Assembly (NCBI RefSeq): GCF_005298075.1
Contig: NZ_SZZH01000002.1
Span: 62,001 to 126,000, forward strand
Length of the DNA stretch: 64,000 nt
Reading direction: 5' to 3'
Origin: Nakamurella flava
Lineage (GTDB): Bacteria; Actinomycetota; Actinomycetes; Mycobacteriales; Nakamurellaceae
The position numbers were made by a program, and so were the translations under genes. Positions 17,583 to 25,280 of the stretch are shown piece by piece (the stretch's first letter is position 1; every line of letters starts with the position of its first letter). Under the pieces are notes generated by a model. The model was not told where the DNA came from. It searched no databases and worked only from the letters and a program-made list of their open reading frames with translations.

Positions 17583-18332
17583 ATGTGGAATCGAACGCGA
17601 GTCGTGACGCGAATGACCTGCGGTCTCGGGTGCTTCGCCGCAGGAACGCTTCTGATCGCTGGGTGTGGGACAGCCGCACCCACAGCCCAGGCTCCGGGCG
17701 TGGATGTGTCCCCGACGAACTCGACGGCCCGATCGACAGAATCGACCGACGGGCCGACTCGGATGGCAGACCTCCCCCGCGAGACGGTCGTTGATGGAGT
17801 GACGGCGATCCGCGCTGATCTGGTGCCGCCAGTACCGGTCGAGCTGAAGCCGGAGTCCCCTCGGTTCGACACGTTCTGGTTGATCGCGGCAAATGTCGCG
17901 GGATATCCCAGTTTCCAACCGCAGTCGTTCGAGGATCTGTCGCAGCGTTCGGACGTCAGATTCATCGGGAAGATCGTTTCGCTGTCTCCCGAGACAGAGG
18001 AAAAGCCCTTCGGCTCGGTGGGTCTCATCGTCCGACCGGAAGAGGGGCCGGTCGACGGTTCCACGGAACTGCGGGTCGTCTTCAGCTATCCACAGACGGT
18101 CACCAGCGAGAACGCGGAGATCCAGGTACCCGGTCTGCCCACCGAGCGTGTCCTCTGGCTACTCAAGCGCGACCCTGCCACCGGGGAGTATTACTGCACA
18201 CAGCACCAATTCTGCGCATTTGTGGACACCGACCAGGGGGTGCGGTCGGCCACCGCCCCGAACTCACCCCTGCAATTCGTGTGGGGCGGATTCGACCCCT
18301 CGATCTCACTGGACGAACTTGCTCGGCCCTGA
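17583..18332 (+). CDS. Putative lipoprotein
   Basis: A 249-residue precursor with a signal peptide and a lipobox LLIAGC, followed by a Thr/Ser/Pro-rich linker and a globular domain containing two cysteines (YYCTQHQFC). I do not recognise the family. The ATG at 17583 has AGGTGAG at good spacing; a GTG nine bases upstream is weaker. It lies 170 bases downstream of the sigma/membrane-protein pair on the same strand and may belong to its regulon. Confidence 0.7.
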   Translation: MWNRTRVVTRMTCGLGCFAAGTLLIAGCGTAAPTAQAPGVDVSPTNSTARSTESTDGPTRMADLPRETVVDGVTAIRADLVPPVPVELKPESPRFDTFWLIAANVAGYPSFQPQSFEDLSQRSDVRFIGKIVSLSPETEEKPFGSVGLIVRPEEGPVDGSTELRVVFSYPQTVTSENAEIQVPGLPTERVLWLLKRDPATGEYYCTQHQFCAFVDTDQGVRSATAPNSPLQFVWGGFDPSISLDELARP

Positions 18333-18450
18333 TGATCGGTCCGGCCCTAGGGCGTCCGGGGGCAGCCGGCTCGTTCGCTGTTCGACTGAGAAGTCTGGTC
18401 AGGACCACTTCGCTTGTCGGAGCTCCTCTCCGCACATCCTCGCCGGCCGC

Positions 18451-18456
18451 TACCCT
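18451..18456 (+). promoter_or_regulatory. -10 box (TACCCT) of the small membrane protein gene
   Basis: TACCCT lies ten bases before the ATG at 18467, the same hexamer and nearly the same distance as at murB. A leaderless or near-leaderless transcript is likely. Confidence 0.4.
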
Positions 18457-18466
18457 GCTGTGCTCG

Positions 18467-18868
18467 ATGGAGAGCCTGCTGACCGCAGGCGCGCTGTTCC
18501 TGGCCTCCCGGGTCGCCGGTCGCCGTGAGCTGACCCAGATGCGACGCCGGCAACGAGCCCTGGGACAAGCTGACACCCCGCCGCCGCTCAGTCCCCTCAC
18601 AGTCGCCACCCTCTACGCGATCGCTGCGTTCTTCATCTTCGCGGTCGTCCTGATCGCTGCAGTGGTCGCGTTCCCGCCGCGCAGCGACGCGGACGCCCAT
18701 GAGTCGCCGTTCATGTGGTGCTGCATGACGACGGTGGTCCTACTCGGAGCCGGCGGGTACCTGCTCTACCGGCGGGCGCAAGCGCGCTGGGCCCGCTGGG
18801 AACGAGGAGTCAGCCAGCCCCCGCCGACGCTTATCGATTGCCCCCTTTCCTTCCTCATCGCCGGGTAG
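18467..18868 (+). CDS. Small membrane protein of unknown function
   Basis: 133 residues with an N-terminal hydrophobic segment (SLLTAGALFLASRVAG) and two strong membrane helices (LYAIAAFFIFAVVLIAAVVAF and CMTTVVLLGAGGYLLY). The basic, Arg/Gln-rich loop between them is predicted inside. The start is inferred from the TACCCT -10 box ten bases upstream; the frame is open further upstream but without supporting signals. It closes the apparently native segment before the accessory island. Confidence 0.6.
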   Translation: MESLLTAGALFLASRVAGRRELTQMRRRQRALGQADTPPPLSPLTVATLYAIAAFFIFAVVLIAAVVAFPPRSDADAHESPFMWCCMTTVVLLGAGGYLLYRRAQARWARWERGVSQPPPTLIDCPLSFLIAG

Positions 18869-18910
18869 CAGCGGGAAGAATGATCTAGCCCGTTTCAGAG
18901 AGGTTCCAAG

Positions 18911-19365
18911 GTGCCCAGACCGTCCAGGAAGAGCCTAGGTCGGGCAACCCTGCACCAGATGTACATCGTCAAGTCGCTGCCCGTGGCCGCCCTCGCCGAT
19001 CACTTCGCCGTCGCCCAGATCACCGCAAGTCAGTAGCTCGTCGACCGGCATCCAGATCCGTTCGGTCAGCAGCGGCGGGTACAAGCGGCAACTGACCCCA
19101 CCCGCCCGTGAGGTCCTCGCCCAGCTGGGCCTCGAAATGACCGCGCCGGCCATCGCTCGCCGTTTAGCGGTCTCCCCCATCACCGTTCGCCGGTGGTTCG
19201 CCGAAGCAGGCCTGCCCCCACCGGTCGCCACGCTCAAGAACCGGCAACACGGTTCCGCAGTCCCTATCGATCGACCGACGGCCATGCAGCTGCGCCAACT
19301 GTATGAGGATGACCGTCTGTCCATCGCAGCCGTCGCTCGAGAGCTGAACGCCACCGTCCAAGCGA
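18911..19365 (+). pseudogene. Remnant of a multi-HTH protein, frameshifted
   Basis: A GTG at 18911 opens a 41-codon fragment with a homeodomain-like HTH (TLHQMYIVKSLPVAALADHFAV) that ends at a TAG at 19034. A different frame carries on with another HTH (EVLAQLGLEMTAPAIARRLAV then SPITVRRWFAEAGLPPP), then a third (QLRQLYEDDRLSIAAVARELNA). The order of HTH units in shifted frames indicates a decayed gene of the resolvase/homeodomain-like HTH type. Similarity stops near 19365, where an opposite-strand fragment begins. This marks the left part of the accessory island. Confidence 0.55.
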
Positions 19366-19560
19366 GCGGTATCGCACGACCGGGTACCAGCGTTCGATCT
19401 CGTCCGGGGTGTACCCGGCGTAAACCCACACCACGTAGAAGTCGTTCGGGTAGCCGATGGCGTCGCGATGCTGCCGTTCATCGGGGGTCAAAGCCCTCAA
19501 ATCCTCGCGGGTCAGGCTCTCGTACGGGGCGGCGTCGGGCCGTTCGTACCACCGTCCGGC
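19366..19560 (-). pseudogene. Truncated gene fragment with protein-like composition
   Basis: Minus-strand frame running from just after a TAG at 19561-19563 through segments such as RWYERPDAAPYESLTREDL and YPNDFYVVWVYAGYTPDEIERWYPVV. The composition is protein-like, unlike the opposite frames. The fragment lacks a proper start and its end merges with the opposite-strand HTH remnant near 19365, so it is a rearranged gene piece. The family is not recognised. Confidence 0.4.
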
Positions 19561-19561
19561 C

Positions 19562-19607
19562 TATAATCTGGTCGACCCATTAACTCGGTTAAGACCTGTT
19601 GAACAGG
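19562..19607. promoter_or_regulatory. TATAAT box followed by two adjacent palindromes
   Basis: A consensus TATAAT (19562-19567) is followed by TTAACTCGGTTAA (19580-19592) and the perfect palindrome CCTGTTGAACAGG (19595-19607). The layout, a -10 box with two operator-like palindromes downstream, is striking but no intact gene follows on the plus strand. It is perhaps a promoter orphaned by rearrangement. Confidence 0.3.
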
Positions 19608-19652
19608 ATATTAAGCGCCTGGCGAGCATGGTGGCCACCGAATGATCGATTG

Positions 19653-20147
19653 CTAGCCGGAGGTCTCCACCGTTGTGGACAAACTGGGTGCCCCTAACGT
19701 CATATCTCCCACTAGAAGCTTGCTTCCGCCGTTACAAGGCAGGTCTTTAGGGCCGGAAATTTTACTAGTGGTCGCCGGATCGTCGCTCAAGTTTCCTCCG
19801 ACTAGGCTCACCAGCGGCGACGGAGCGCCGTCGGACGGTATCCGAAGCCGAATTTCTTTAACATCGAGCTCGTCGTTTTCGATTGATGCATTAAGTGCCT
19901 CGTCGAATACTAAAACTCCGCGGCCCTCACTATTGCCAGACCCGTGGAATTCGAGGCACTGGCCCACACGCACGAGTGAGCCGTAGGACAGAGCCGCAGG
20001 GACGATGCCGTTGGCAGGAAACTCCAGAAGCTCGATCTCCGACTGCTGCGGGGAGCGCGCGCATGAGGCAGCAACTGCCGCAACCGCTACCGCGAGTACA
20101 GTCGCGGTAGCGGTTGCAGCAGGTTTCGAGTTACGCACGTCCCACAC
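19653..20147 (-). CDS. Putative lipoprotein in lower-GC island
   Basis: A 164-residue precursor with a signal peptide rich in Ala/Thr/Val (ATATATVLAVAVAAVA) ending in a lipobox AASC. The mature part is mostly beta (LVRVGQCLEFHG, GRGVLVFDEA, VKEIRLRIPSDG) with a Cys pair. The family is unknown. The GTG at 20145-20147 has an AGGA site about six bases upstream. Base composition is near half GC, well below the surrounding genes, which suggests recent transfer. A 15-bp perfect hairpin lies within the signal-peptide codons. Confidence 0.6.
   Translation of the reverse strand: MWDVRNSKPAATATATVLAVAVAAVAASCARSPQQSEIELLEFPANGIVPAALSYGSLVRVGQCLEFHGSGNSEGRGVLVFDEALNASIENDELDVKEIRLRIPSDGAPSPLVSLVGGNLSDDPATTSKISGPKDLPCNGGSKLLVGDMTLGAPSLSTTVETSG
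20081..20116. repeat. Perfect 15-bp inverted repeat inside the lipoprotein signal-peptide codons
   Basis: CAACCGCTACCGCGA at 20081-20095 is exactly complementary to TCGCGGTAGCGGTTG at 20102-20116 with a six-base loop. In the mRNA it would form a very stable hairpin about 30-65 bases after the GTG. Confidence 0.6.
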
Positions 20148-20202
20148 CGCCAGTCCTGATGCTTTGTTTTACCAGCAATGATTCGAGGTGGTTAGACACG
20201 AC

Positions 20203-21787
20203 CTAGCTCGTGTAGGTGGCCCATCGCGGAGAACCGCTAGCGGTATAGATGACCATGTTGCCGTCATCTTGGACAAGCAACTCGCTTGCGCCTACCGGAC
20301 TTAGACCGTCCCAGCTCGCTGCCCATGTTGGAGTATTATTAGGCGAATAGACCACCAAATTCCCGTCAGACTGCATCGCTACCCGGCTACCCGAAACTCC
20401 CTGGAATCCCGAATAGAAGCTGGTGGCCCAGATAGCTCAGTTGTTTTTGTAAAGAACTAGATTGCCGTCGGGTTGCATGGTGAGCTTGTACTGTGAGTTG
20501 AAGGCGATCCGGTAGTTCAAAAGATCCGGATTAATCGTTTCGCCCGACGTCAAGTCGTTCGCAATTAGGATCCGTTTACCGTTATCGAATAGGTAACCGG
20601 CGCGGTTGTAAATCATGTCGCCATTACTGTTGACCACCCCGGAGATCAGACCGAATGCGATACGTCCGACGTACACCGGTCCGCCACTGTCCCCCCCTGC
20701 GGTTACCGCATACGCATCGCTGTGCACCTTGATAAAAGTGTTGGTCGCGTTAGGTACATAGGAAGGTGCTTCGATCGTGCTGATCACTCGACCGCAGCGC
20801 GCGCCTAAGGTTCGCCCGTACTTGCAAACGAGGTCATTATATGCGGGCACCCCGGGGGAGTACCCTAATACGGGTTGATACTGTGAACCGTCGTAGAACC
20901 TGGCCCGGATGTCCATCCCGGACCCCCGCCACAACTGCCAGTCGTAGTTGGTGAAGTAAAATTCGCCTTTATATTGCAGCGTAACGCCTTGATACGTACC
21001 ACTGTTGTCGCAGTGTCCGGCGCTCATCATTGTCACTTCGCCGTCGGAATCTCTCGTCGCCCAGCTGGTTGTGCAAGCGTATTGGGTACCCACCTAGAGA
21101 TCGCCACCCCGAAACCTTCGAGCGGCCGGTTGCGGTAGCTGCTGTAGTGGAACCGAGTTCATCTCTAGGCTGACAGCCGGATTTCCTATAGAAGATTCCA
21201 GTTTCCCTTTAAGACTGGTAGGTAGATCTCCCGCGTAGTTGACAGTAACGACCGCGGTTCGGTCGTCTGCAGTGGTCTCAAAGATCACCTTCGCCGCCCG
21301 CAAGATGCCGGCAAGTCGATCCGCGACAGCCACGAGGTCGTCGTGTCGTATCTTAGAAGTTGTTTGGACTACCGGATACCCCTCAATATCTTGGGGCATT
21401 TTAAGATTACCATCCACAGATGCAACGATGCAAGGTAAACGGGTCGTGCTTCAATTCGACGTAGTCGATCGCCGGACTTGACCGGGCGAATGTTGCATAA
21501 AATGCCTCTCGGGCATGCAGTCTCTTTAGGGCCTCGCCATATTCAATATCAAACTCTTTGGCGTATGCTTCTGCTTGCGGATCGTTTCCTGTTTGAGAGA
21601 TCGGGTTGTTCGGTAACGGATCGCCGGGACTCGACGTGTTGGTCCCGAAGCTGGGATCGGCGCCTGACCCGTCTACAGAGCTGGTCGCAGTCGTCGGCTC
21701 CGGTGCGGCTGAAACTGCCGGCGCTGGAGGCAGCAAGCTTCCGAAAAGCACAAGAACAGCCGGAACACCTAGTTTAGAAACCTTCAT
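20203..21787 (-). pseudogene. Decayed secreted trypsin-like serine protease with bulb-lectin repeats
   Basis: The N-terminal frame (21787 to about 21425) has a clear signal peptide (LGVPAVLVLFGSLLPPAPAVSA) and a propeptide-like region. A frameshift near 21420-21430 leads into the next frame, which continues through an in-frame TAG (21094-21096), the protease domain, an in-frame TGA (20437-20439) and ends at a TAG (20203-20205). The catalytic triad is intact: His in MSAGHCD, Asp in GMDIRARF, Ser in GGDSGGPVY. Three QxDGNxVxY mannose-lectin motifs follow (MQPDGNLVLY, MQSDGNLVVY, VQDDGNMVIY). One frameshift and two stops point to a recently dead gene, unless there are assembly errors. GC is low. 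Confidence 0.7.
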
Positions 21788-21919
21788 CGCGTGCTCCTCG
21801 CCAAGCGCCGTTGGAGGACTATGGCATATCGGTGCTCTGTCCGCATGAGATGAGCCAAATCGTTATAGAACCGGACGTGTTGGTCGTCAATAGAAGCAGC
21901 GATCGTGACGTGTCACAGT

Positions 21920-22260
21920 GGCTAGTAGTCGTCGGCAACGAACGCTCGACCGGGGGCGTCGAGCTGCGAGACCGTCAACGCGGGCTCGCTTATCGGTTTG
22001 CCCTGATTGCTAGGCCGGGATGGGCCAGGGCAGGGTCGGTAGCAGTTCGGTGGTGATGGTGCCCAAGAACCGCTCGACCTTGCCGCGGCCGCGGGGGCGA
22101 CCGGGAGACGAGTGGATGATCTCGACTTCGAAATCGGCGCAGACCTGGGCGATGTGGCTGCTGGTGAAGTCGGAGCCGTGATCGGAGTAGAGCGCGCGGC
22201 GGGCGGGGTAGATGGGCCCATTGCACCTGCTCAGCCATGCCGTTCGCCCTCCGCTGTCCG
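21920..22260 (-). pseudogene. Transposase fragment, diverged copy of the neighbouring integrase
   Basis: A minus-strand frame ending at the TAG at 22010-22012 gives YSDHGSDFTSSHIAQVCAD, then SPGRPRGRGKVERFLGTIT. These are the middle Asp and the final Glu regions of the DDE domain seen in the longer copy just downstream. A further matching piece, LTVSQLDAPGRAFV, lies in another frame to about 21920, so the fragment is also frameshifted. Both ends are missing. It shows that at least two related elements have inserted here. Confidence 0.65.
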
Positions 22261-22261
22261 A

Positions 22262-23563
22262 TCAATCCTCTTGGTAGAGCTTCAAGCGCAGTCCGTCAGC
22301 CGCGTCCGGCGCGACCGGGGCCGCCGCCGTATTCCCTCGCGCCGGTTGGGGGTTGTTGAGCAGTTCGGCCAGGCTTCGGCGTGCGGTGAGGTGCTGACGA
22401 GGCTCGCGGCGCCGCTCGTTGCGGGCGGCCTGCAGGTCGTGCATCGAGATGGCCGCGGCGGCGATTTCGGGGGCAACGGCCCGGCAAAGGAACTTGTCAC
22501 GGTGGTAGACCCGGATCTCGGCGAGGTCCCGGGGGTCGTACCGGACGGTGACTGCTTCTCCGACGTAGGGCGCCAGTGTGGTGGCGAAGTACCGCAGACC
22601 GTGCAGGTGGATCCCGTCGCGTTGCACCTTCCGCGGGGTTCGCACGGTGAGCAGCAGTAGGTCGAGCGCCTCTAGTGACTCGGGCATGCGCGGGAGCCAG
22701 CCTCCGGTGGTCCACCGCTGCGCCGGACTCTGCTGGGTTTCGGGATGCTCGCGTTGCAGATAGGTGCCGACGATCCACTCTCCGACCGCTTCGTCGAGCT
22801 GCGTGACCGTCAACGAAGGTGGAGTCACCGGCCGGCCGTGGTTGCCCGGCGGGATGTGCCCCGCAAGCGTGGGGAGCAGCTCGGTAGTGATGGTCCCGAA
22901 GAACCGTTCCCCTTTGCCGCGGCCGCGTGGTCGACCTGGAGTGGAATGGACCAGTTGCATCCGCAGGTCCGCGCAGACGTGTGCGATGTGGGTGCTGGTG
23001 AAGTCGGCGCCGTGGTCGGAGTACAGCGTCGCCGGGATCGCGCAGACCGGCCACCGGGGATCAGCTTTTCGCCAGATCGCCTGTCGCAACGCCAATGCGG
23101 TCTGTATAGCAGTCGGGCTGCCCAGGAACAGGGCGTAGCCGGCGACAGCCCGTGAATGTTCGTCCAGAACGACCGTCAACCACGGCCGGACGGCCCGACC
23201 CGACCCGTCCCGTATCTGGACGTCGAGCTCGGTGTGGTCGGCCTGCCACACGTCATTGGGCTGTAGGGCCTCCCGCCGCAGCACCAGTTCGAACTGGTCG
23301 CGATAGACGTACGGGTCGTGATGGGCCAACGCGACCAGGCCGCGGTCCAGCCGCCTGATGACCCGCCGCACCGAGTTGTACGACGGCGCCGGCAGACCGC
23401 GCTCGACCGCCACCCCCGCCACGATCCGATGGACCTGAGCGATCTGCGGCGGCGGTCGCCGCAGCGCCAAACCCTCGATCAGCTCGACCAGCTCAGCAGG
23501 GATCCGCCGCTCACCCCGATCCGACACTCTGGCTGATCCGGAGGCGCCTTGGACGGCCCCCAC
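22262..23563 (-). CDS. DDE transposase/integrase of the Mu/TniA type, apparently N-terminally short
   Basis: 433 residues with an rve-type catalytic core: first Asp in WQADHTELDV, second Asp in LYSDHGADFTS, Glu in GKGERFFGTI. A Mu-transposase C-terminal beta-barrel region follows, and a helical segment with PPPQIAQVHRIVAGVAVERGLP precedes the core. Relatives usually have an additional N-terminal HTH of roughly 70 residues, missing here: a TAG occurs a few bases upstream of the GTG at 23563. No TniB/TnsC ATPase or TniQ partner is next to it, so it is probably not an autonomous element. It follows the WD40 gene by 115 bases on the same strand. Confidence 0.8.
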   Translation of the reverse strand: MGAVQGASGSARVSDRGERRIPAELVELIEGLALRRPPPQIAQVHRIVAGVAVERGLPAPSYNSVRRVIRRLDRGLVALAHHDPYVYRDQFELVLRREALQPNDVWQADHTELDVQIRDGSGRAVRPWLTVVLDEHSRAVAGYALFLGSPTAIQTALALRQAIWRKADPRWPVCAIPATLYSDHGADFTSTHIAHVCADLRMQLVHSTPGRPRGRGKGERFFGTITTELLPTLAGHIPPGNHGRPVTPPSLTVTQLDEAVGEWIVGTYLQREHPETQQSPAQRWTTGGWLPRMPESLEALDLLLLTVRTPRKVQRDGIHLHGLRYFATTLAPYVGEAVTVRYDPRDLAEIRVYHRDKFLCRAVAPEIAAAAISMHDLQAARNERRREPRQHLTARRSLAELLNNPQPARGNTAAAPVAPDAADGLRLKLYQED

Positions 23564-23678
23564 TGGTTCCTAGCTCTCCTTCCGAGACATTCACCCCTCT
23601 GACCAACAGGTCACATTAGGCTCAGTTGAGAGCGGTGAAACGGCGACAACGCAAGCCGGGGCTGTAAATCCGGGTCGG

Positions 23679-25136
23679 TTAGGGGAAACGCCAGGCGACA
23701 AGCGCTGGCCCGACCGCCGCGTACACCAGTGATCCGCTGATGACGGCAGCAGAGACCCGCGAGATTGATGGAATGCAGTGCGTTTCGGTCCAGTGCTGGT
23801 TCCAGGTTCGAAGGGTGTAGTCCGCACCCGCGGTGACGATGGCGTTCTGGCCGCCACGCGATCTAATCGCGATCGCGTTGATTCGGCGGTGGTGGCCGGT
23901 GAGGGTGCCGACGGGTCGGCCGTCGATGTCCCAGATCCGTGCGGTGGCGTCTTCGCTGCCGGTGACGATGACGTCCTGGCCACCGACCGGTCCGATCGCG
24001 ACCGCAGTGATCCGGCCGCGGTGGCCGGTGAAGGGGGTGTCCGCGGGGTGGCCGTCGATGTCCCAGATCCGTGCGCTGCCGTCGGCGCTGCCGGTGACGA
24101 TGACGTCCTGGCCGCCCAGCGATCCAATCGCGAGCGCACTGATCCGGCGGTAGTGGCCGGTGAGCGGGGCGCGCAGGGGCCGGCCGTCGAGGCTCCAGAT
24201 CCGTGCGGTGCCGTCTTCGCTGCCGGTGACGATGACGTCCTGGCCGCCCAGCGATCCAGTCGCTACCGCACTGATCTGGCGGTCATGTCCGGTGAGGATG
24301 CCGACGAGTTGGCCGTCGATGTTCCAGATCCGTGCGGTGCCGTCGGCGCTGCCGGTGACGATGACGTCCTGGCCGCCCAGCGATCCAATGGTGACCGCAG
24401 TAATCCGGCGGTGGAGGTCGGTGAGGATGCCGACGAGCTGGCCGTCGATTTTCCAGATCCGTACGGTGCCGTCGGCGTCGCCGGTGACGATGACGTCCTG
24501 GCCGCCCAACGGCCCAGTCGCGAGCGCACTGATCCGGCCGTGGTGGCCGGTGACAGGGGTGTCCGCGGGGTGGCCGTCGATGTTCCAGATCCGTGCGGTG
24601 CCGTCGGCGCTGCCGGTGATGATGACGTCCTGGCCGCTCAACGATCCAACGGCGGCGGTCAAGATCGGCCCGTCGTGGCCGGTGAGCGGGGCGCGCACTG
24701 GTTGGCCGTCGATGTTCCAGATCCGTGCGGTGCCGTCGGCGTCGCCGGTGACGATGACGTCCTGGCCGCCCAGCGATCCAATGGTGACCGCAGTAATCCG
24801 GCGGTGGAGGTCGGTGAGGATGCCGACGAGCTGGCCGTCGATTTTCCAGATCCGTGCGGTGCCGTCGGCGTCGCCGGTGATGATGACGTCCTGGCCGCCA
24901 ATCGCGATAGCGTTGATTCGGCGGTGGTGATCGGTGAGGATGCCGACGAGCTGGCCGTCGATGTCCCAGATCCGTGCGGTGCCGTCTTCGCTACCGGTGA
25001 CGATGACGTCCTGGCCGCCGATCGAGCCAATCGCGATAGCGTTGATTCGGCGGTGGTGGCCGGTGAGGATGCCGACGAGCTGGCCGTCGATATCCCAGAT
25101 CCGTGCTGTGCCATCCCAGCCGCCGGTCACAATCAC
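23679..25136 (-). CDS. C-terminal WD40 half of a split STAND ATPase
   Basis: 485 codons of almost pure WD40-type repeats with a 42-44 residue period. The core phrase is IVTGSADGTARIWNIDGQLVG, then a variable stretch ending GGQDV. About ten complete units are present, then a diverged last unit ending ALVAWRFP. It starts in mid-repeat and has no ribosome site of its own; restoring the frame near 25180 joins it to the upstream HTH-NACHT half. Repeats 3 and 6 are identical over about 37 residues. In STAND proteins this domain senses the ligand. Confidence 0.8.
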   Translation of the reverse strand: MIVTGGWDGTARIWDIDGQLVGILTGHHRRINAIAIGSIGGQDVIVTGSEDGTARIWDIDGQLVGILTDHHRRINAIAIGGQDVIITGDADGTARIWKIDGQLVGILTDLHRRITAVTIGSLGGQDVIVTGDADGTARIWNIDGQPVRAPLTGHDGPILTAAVGSLSGQDVIITGSADGTARIWNIDGHPADTPVTGHHGRISALATGPLGGQDVIVTGDADGTVRIWKIDGQLVGILTDLHRRITAVTIGSLGGQDVIVTGSADGTARIWNIDGQLVGILTGHDRQISAVATGSLGGQDVIVTGSEDGTARIWSLDGRPLRAPLTGHYRRISALAIGSLGGQDVIVTGSADGSARIWDIDGHPADTPFTGHRGRITAVAIGPVGGQDVIVTGSEDATARIWDIDGRPVGTLTGHHRRINAIAIRSRGGQNAIVTAGADYTLRTWNQHWTETHCIPSISRVSAAVISGSLVYAAVGPALVAWRFP

Positions 25137-25280
25137 ATCTTGGCCACCGAACGACCCAATCTCGACCGTGTAGATATTGTCATTCGGTCGGTAACGCCGC
25201 CGACGAGTTGGCCGTCGATATCCCAGACTCGTACGCTGCCATCCCAGCCGCCGGCGACAATGACGTCCCGGCCGCCGATC
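23820..25280. repeat. Array of about twelve 126-132 bp WD40-coding repeats
   Basis: Each unit carries almost the same sequence around GATGACGTCCTGGCCGCC and CCAGATCCGTGCGGTGCC. A block starting at 24378 recurs almost base for base at 24771, exactly 393 bases (three units) away. The DNA-level identity indicates recent duplication or gene conversion rather than ancient WD repeats. Confidence 0.8.

Noticed and set aside
18935-19429. 164-codon minus-strand frame
   Set aside because: It is antisense to three HTH segments on the plus strand and has no protein-like pattern apart from its far end, where a different frame looks real.
23820-25280. CRISPR array
   Set aside because: The direct repeats are 126-132 bases long, lack spacers of fixed size, and code for WD40 units.
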